DNA from: Conoideocrella luteorostrata | Lineage: Eukaryota; Ascomycota; Sordariomycetes; Hypocreales; Clavicipitaceae | DNA: 46,820 nucleotides | Assembly (NCBI GenBank): GCA_032433595.1 | Contig: JASWJB010000333.1 | Span: forward strand, 1 to 46,820 | Reading direction: 5' to 3' | Shown here: one piece after another, positions 43,064 through 46,820 of the stretch | Layout of the letters: every line of letters starts with the position of its first letter | How positions within the stretch are numbered: the first letter of the stretch is position 1 | Program-made: the position numbers and the translations under genes | Notes under the pieces: generated by a model | The model's input: the letters and a program-made list of their open reading frames with translations, nothing else | What the model was told of the DNA's origin: nothing | Databases searched by the model: none

Positions 43064-45973
43064 ATGACAGCCACTGTGCTCGACTACATTTGTCTTTTTA
43101 CACACGATTTAAAGCGGAAGCAAAAGAGATGGCAAGATGGTAAACTCAAGTATCATACGTTCAACAAGCGAATAATGGTTCATGATGACCGTGGCAACTT
43201 CATCGGAGATGGTCACTGGCACGCAGGCGGGGACTTGGAAGAAGGCGAAGAACTTCAACTGGATCGCGGCGCCGCAATAGTTCAGGTTGCCGACTGTGTG
43301 GGATCACGAGAACAGGACCTGACAGAACTACTGGATAAGCGAGCGAGAGAGGTGGAAAAGCGAAGGGCTGTGGCTGCTGCCAAGACCCAGTCATCTAGCA
43401 AGGTTAGGCCCCAGGCACAGGCACAAGCTCAGGCTCAGGATCAAAACCCCCATTTCCAGATGAACCATCGGCCGCTGAATTCCATTGTCCCGATACCGGG
43501 GCCTATAGGAAGAGCTGCAATTCCTGGCCGTTCGCCGTACGAGGCGCGTCAGGTAGAGGTGTTAGGTACTCGCGAGACACCGCCTACCAAGAAAAGGAGA
43601 ACCAATCCTTCGCCGCCAAGTCAGGCAGGATTTGCACAAAATTTATTCGGGACGAGACTGAATTTGTCCGGCTCTTCTGCAGCATCCAACTGGAGATTGA
43701 GGGCATTAAGGGAAAAGAAGAATATTCAGGTGGAGGCACCTAGAAGGAACGAGAATGAGGACGGTGATGTTGTGGTGGTGAATGAGAGACCAAGGCCGAA
43801 GTTGCTGTTGCAAAATCCAACGTTTCTTGGGGATGGGAGGCATGCAAGGACTGAAAGTCGGCGCGAGAAGACCGGGCCAGATGAGGGCGAAAAACCATTA
43901 CCAACGCCACATTGTGCTGACGATGGACTATCGGCGAGGGATGAGGATAAACCCGAGGATTTGAGGCTGGCAGGTGCTATCAAACCACCGCCGGGCGATT
44001 TGAGTCATGGTCTACGCACGATGCAGGCGATGGTCGATGATCCGCCCAGACGGACGACCAAAAATACATTTTCGGTCGAACGAACATCAAAAGATGTATC
44101 CCATCAAGGGAAATTGACAAGAACAACAAATTCGCGAGTCACGGCGCACATCACACTTCCCAACCTGGCTTCCAAGTCTATTTCGGTTGAAGAAAGCCAA
44201 ACAGACAAGGCACCACCGCTGAAGTCCAGGAAAGAACTAGCACACACAGCTCACAAAGTGACTGAAAATCCATCTGTGTCATCTGAGCAACCTGCTGCGG
44301 AACTCTCACGACCAAAAGAGCCGCGCACTGAGTTACGAATCAAATCAAGGAAGAGACGAGGGTTGTTGATGGTATCAGAGCGAAATCAAGAACAATCGAT
44401 CAGACAGGTTTCTGTCACACCGACTCCAAGCGAACAAATTACAATTGACAGCTGTAAATTTGTTGCTAAACCAGATCCACAGCATAGGTGCACTGAAGAA
44501 CAAGACGAAGAACAAAGGATCAAGGCCACTCCACCGTCTAGTCCACCGTGTCGTGGAACGACGGCGGGCATTGATCCAGAGACTAAGCCGAGCACACCAC
44601 ACCATTTGGAATATGCAGAACCTATTACGGTTGGTTCAGACTCAGAAACCGGCTCACTGGTCGCGAGTAGATTGCCGCTACAAACCTCAGGCCAGGGGTC
44701 TGATAGGTCACCCTCCCCTCCCGAAGTGCCGCAATGCTCACGAAAGCGACGAAAACCATCTCCGGATAATGTGCAGGAGGTTGAATCTGCAAAAGCCGAA
44801 AGTATACATGCCTCCCCATCACCAAGAGAACACAGGCTTCATGTGCCTATTGCATCTGGCTGTCCTCAGCCCGGGGAACAAAGTGAAGATGAGTCGGACG
44901 AGTTGCCGTCGAAAACAACCCGCGAGACGAGATATAAATGCGAATCGCTTCCCTTACCAGCTGAAGACGCAACCGAAAATGAATCGTACGATCTACCTTC
45001 CAAAAGGTTGAGGAGAACCCGACGGAGGCGTGTGGTTCCGCCCTCGCCGAGTCGCCTCCCAAGCGAAGAAGTGTCAGATTGCCCGGCCCCAAAAAGGGTA
45101 AGCCGAACCAGAAGCAAACCAAAATCTCCCCCCTCGTCAGCTGCAAACTCAAGCGAAAAGGAATCGCATAATCCTCCACGAAAAAGATCTAGACGAATGA
45201 GGGCCGAGAAAGATTCTGAGCCTTTAACTGCAAGGCCATCCACTGAGCTTAGAGGTCCGCAAATAAAAAGAATGGCTCGGAAGAGTGTCAAGAGCAAGGA
45301 AATCTTTGGCTTTGTACCTGCATTTGGAGGAGGAGAATTGGCTCCCGCCCCCTTCGCAATGGCATTGAATCGCATTGGTACGGTTGGTAGACCTCCCAGC
45401 GTCCCTACTCGACCGCCGGGTATAACTTTGACAATCAAATCCGATCCAATGATTTTGCCGGGCTCTGAAAAACAAGTTGCAAACTCAGCAGAGACTCAAA
45501 ATGTGGGAACTCAAAGTAAGCAGCCACCACGAGAGACGATTGTTCAGGGGGAGTCGGAGGCAAACATGACGAAGCCAAAGGAAACACCGAACACTTTTGA
45601 GCTTCAAGACACCACGATAAAACAATCGATTGCAGCTGAGCCAGCACCTAAGCAGCCCGCATCATACAAACTACCCCTCAAGAAGGATATGGAAAACTCA
45701 GGTAACGCGCTGAAACCGAAGGTTGTCAATCCAGCCACCCGTGGCAAGAAAGCGGCACGGAAAGAAGACGCAGCGGGACAAGAACTGAAAACCATTGTGC
45801 CATTCGAGACACCTCAACCTGTTCGCGCTCCCTTGAAACCTAAAGTAACTGAGTCAACGGCGAAAGCTGTAGATATGCCAGGATTCAGTACAGCGAAGGG
45901 AGGCGCATGGAGCAGGCATGCCGAAGACCTCTTAGGCATGACGCGACCGCTAGGGAAGAAAGGACCAAGATAA
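43064..45973 (+). CDS. ZGRF1/Mte1/Dbl2-like genome maintenance protein
   Basis: A single-exon ORF of 969 residues from the ATG 43064. In-frame upstream Mets at 42962 and 43001 exist, but the family starts at TATVLDYICLFTHDLKRKQK. The N-terminal domain (residues 1 to about 85, with KRWQDGKLKYHTFNKRIMV, DRGNFIGDGHW and LDRGAAIVQVADCVG) matches the DUF2439 domain of yeast Mte1, fission yeast Dbl2 and human ZGRF1. These proteins act with FANCM/Mph1-type helicases in homologous recombination and at telomeres. The rest is disordered and rich in Ser, Pro and Lys/Arg. It includes a Gln-Ala repeat (QAQAQAQAQDQ) and four degenerate repeats of about 30 residues (44880-45215) ending in basic clusters such as KRLRRTRRRR. 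The helicase domain of ZGRF1 is absent, as in Mte1 and Dbl2. Confidence 0.85.
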   Translation: MTATVLDYICLFTHDLKRKQKRWQDGKLKYHTFNKRIMVHDDRGNFIGDGHWHAGGDLEEGEELQLDRGAAIVQVADCVGSREQDLTELLDKRAREVEKRRAVAAAKTQSSSKVRPQAQAQAQAQDQNPHFQMNHRPLNSIVPIPGPIGRAAIPGRSPYEARQVEVLGTRETPPTKKRRTNPSPPSQAGFAQNLFGTRLNLSGSSAASNWRLRALREKKNIQVEAPRRNENEDGDVVVVNERPRPKLLLQNPTFLGDGRHARTESRREKTGPDEGEKPLPTPHCADDGLSARDEDKPEDLRLAGAIKPPPGDLSHGLRTMQAMVDDPPRRTTKNTFSVERTSKDVSHQGKLTRTTNSRVTAHITLPNLASKSISVEESQTDKAPPLKSRKELAHTAHKVTENPSVSSEQPAAELSRPKEPRTELRIKSRKRRGLLMVSERNQEQSIRQVSVTPTPSEQITIDSCKFVAKPDPQHRCTEEQDEEQRIKATPPSSPPCRGTTAGIDPETKPSTPHHLEYAEPITVGSDSETGSLVASRLPLQTSGQGSDRSPSPPEVPQCSRKRRKPSPDNVQEVESAKAESIHASPSPREHRLHVPIASGCPQPGEQSEDESDELPSKTTRETRYKCESLPLPAEDATENESYDLPSKRLRRTRRRRVVPPSPSRLPSEEVSDCPAPKRVSRTRSKPKSPPSSAANSSEKESHNPPRKRSRRMRAEKDSEPLTARPSTELRGPQIKRMARKSVKSKEIFGFVPAFGGGELAPAPFAMALNRIGTVGRPPSVPTRPPGITLTIKSDPMILPGSEKQVANSAETQNVGTQSKQPPRETIVQGESEANMTKPKETPNTFELQDTTIKQSIAAEPAPKQPASYKLPLKKDMENSGNALKPKVVNPATRGKKAARKEDAAGQELKTIVPFETPQPVRAPLKPKVTESTAKAVDMPGFSTAKGGAWSRHAEDLLGMTRPLGKKGPR
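44880..45215 (+). repeat. Four degenerate ~30-residue repeats within the ZGRF1-like gene
   Basis: The acidic-to-basic unit (S/E)ExSxxLPSKR followed by RTR-like residues starts near 44890, 44975, 45065 and 45155. Marker residues lie 93, 87 and 93 nt apart (31, 29 and 31 codons). Confidence 0.6.
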
Positions 45974-46706
45974 TACACATATATGGTATCGTGTACATGA
46001 GCCATGGTAATAAGCATGACTTGACGCCGCCACACGTCGCCGCACGCTGCCACACAACGCAAATCCGCATATTACTGTAACATGGTATCGTTGGCCAATG
46101 TTCTTCGGTATGGTATAGCAGGCATTTAATGTGTTTTTTTGTTAGAAGATAAGCCCATGAGGGACAACTAAAAGAAGAAAATAACCATTAAAAAACATAC
46201 GTATAATTTGAAGGATGACTTTGACCCCGTCGTGGTAACCTCATGTGCCTTCGTCATACCTAGAAACAGCAGCTTGATTAACGAACAAAAGGCTACGTAG
46301 TAAATTGAAGGAAGATAATCATTTTATTCCAAGTTAACAAGCCTTTCAAAACTCTAAATTCGCCTACTACGTATAAGGCTGAAGTACCCAGCATTAATGA
46401 GACCCCTCGCATGCCACGGGCTTGGAGAGCGGGACGCTTATCTGTCTAGAGCTAGACCTGCACTTCCGACAACAAGGGACAAGAAAGCATATCTGCAGTT
46501 TATCTTGATCCGAGCGATCGGTCTTCTCAGTATATGGCATTGCATAGAGTGCCTCAGGCTGACAAATTGACGAGAAGGTCGGCCAATTCTGGAGTCGACA
46601 AGGGTGCGCAGTGAACCCGAGCGGTACGGGATTAGCGGGGGGTGGTACGGATAGCTGACCGTTTTGCGGTCGCCAGAAAGGCCGGTTGAGGTCTGGAAAA
46701 TGCTGA
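45974..46706. other. Intergenic region at the right edge
   Basis: No supportable gene. The one ORF of note (92 codons, minus, 46438-46716) has no family features. Confidence 0.5.
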
Positions 46707-46780
46707 CGCCAACCACAAATGCAATTAAAGCTTATTATTAATAAATCTATTACCTAAATAGCTAATTAAGCTATATAATG
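46707..46780 (+). mobile_element. Interior fragment of the GCGGGGGACAG element
   Basis: It matches the A/T-rich subterminal part of the copy at 25911 in the same orientation (CGCC-AACCACAAATGCAATT, then CTATATAAT). The terminal inverted repeat itself is missing, so this is a truncated relic. Confidence 0.65.
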
Positions 46781-46820
46781 TTTATGCTTCCTTTTTTTTT
46801 TTATGCTTTTCTGGCTGCAA

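Noticed and set aside
44866..45438. Minus-strand ORF of 190 codons
   Set aside because: Antisense to the repetitive part of the ZGRF1-like gene.

Overview
The window is nuclear DNA of a filamentous ascomycete, most likely a Sordariomycete of the order Hypocreales. The evidence is small GT-AG introns (many 60-110 nt) with internal CTAAC-type branch sites, a class II hydrophobin, an IRE1-type hacA bZIP gene, an AzgA purine permease and the fungal 21 kDa complex I subunit. The order is an inference from family content; no marker fixes the genus.

Layout, left to right. At 1-770 the minus strand holds what looks like a decayed coding sequence cut by the window edge. At 1841-3561 lies hacA, the unfolded-protein-response transcription factor, with one spliceosomal intron, an out-of-frame second coding segment that fits the IRE1 non-conventional splicing switch, and a short upstream ORF. 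Then come csm3 (replication fork protection, minus) and a complex I 21 kDa subunit (plus), which diverge from a 306-bp shared promoter with two CACGTGAT boxes. A class II hydrophobin (7944-8331) and a four-exon 2-oxoglutarate/Fe(II) oxygenase (9473-10875) follow on plus. A five-exon azgA purine transporter (11355-13534) lies on minus.

From 13.5 to 19.9 kb the window is gene-poor; the only coding trace is a decayed minus-strand gene at 17.6-18.6 kb. From 19.9 to 33 kb comes an accessory-looking stretch: an Arg/Ser-rich protein, a small secreted protein with a knottin-like cysteine pattern, an F-box protein, two uncharacterised fungal proteins (24.8-25.6 and 27.1-27.7 kb), a frameshifted nucleotidyltransferase-fold gene (28.2-29.1 kb) and a 56-residue zinc-binding-like microprotein. 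Pieces of a repeat family with GCGGGGGACAG ends are interspersed.

From 33.4 kb a four-helix MARVEL-like membrane protein, an uncharacterised Ser/Pro-rich protein with a 624-nt intron, a small thioredoxin (CKPC active site) and a 969-residue protein with an N-terminal ZGRF1/Mte1/Dbl2-type domain are intact. Between the last two lies a shortened copy of the nucleotidyltransferase gene, interrupted by a 232-bp element with perfect 25-bp terminal inverted repeats. The right edge carries another fragment of that repeat.

The conserved genes are housekeeping genes with no shared pathway (ER stress, replication fork, respiration, purine uptake, redox, genome maintenance). They do not form a metabolic cluster. 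The unusual material is the accessory stretch, the repeat family, and a 9-mer, TACGGAGTA, found at least 13 times on the two strands, always outside the coding regions called here. All introns and product names were derived by reading the sequence; no database search was run.
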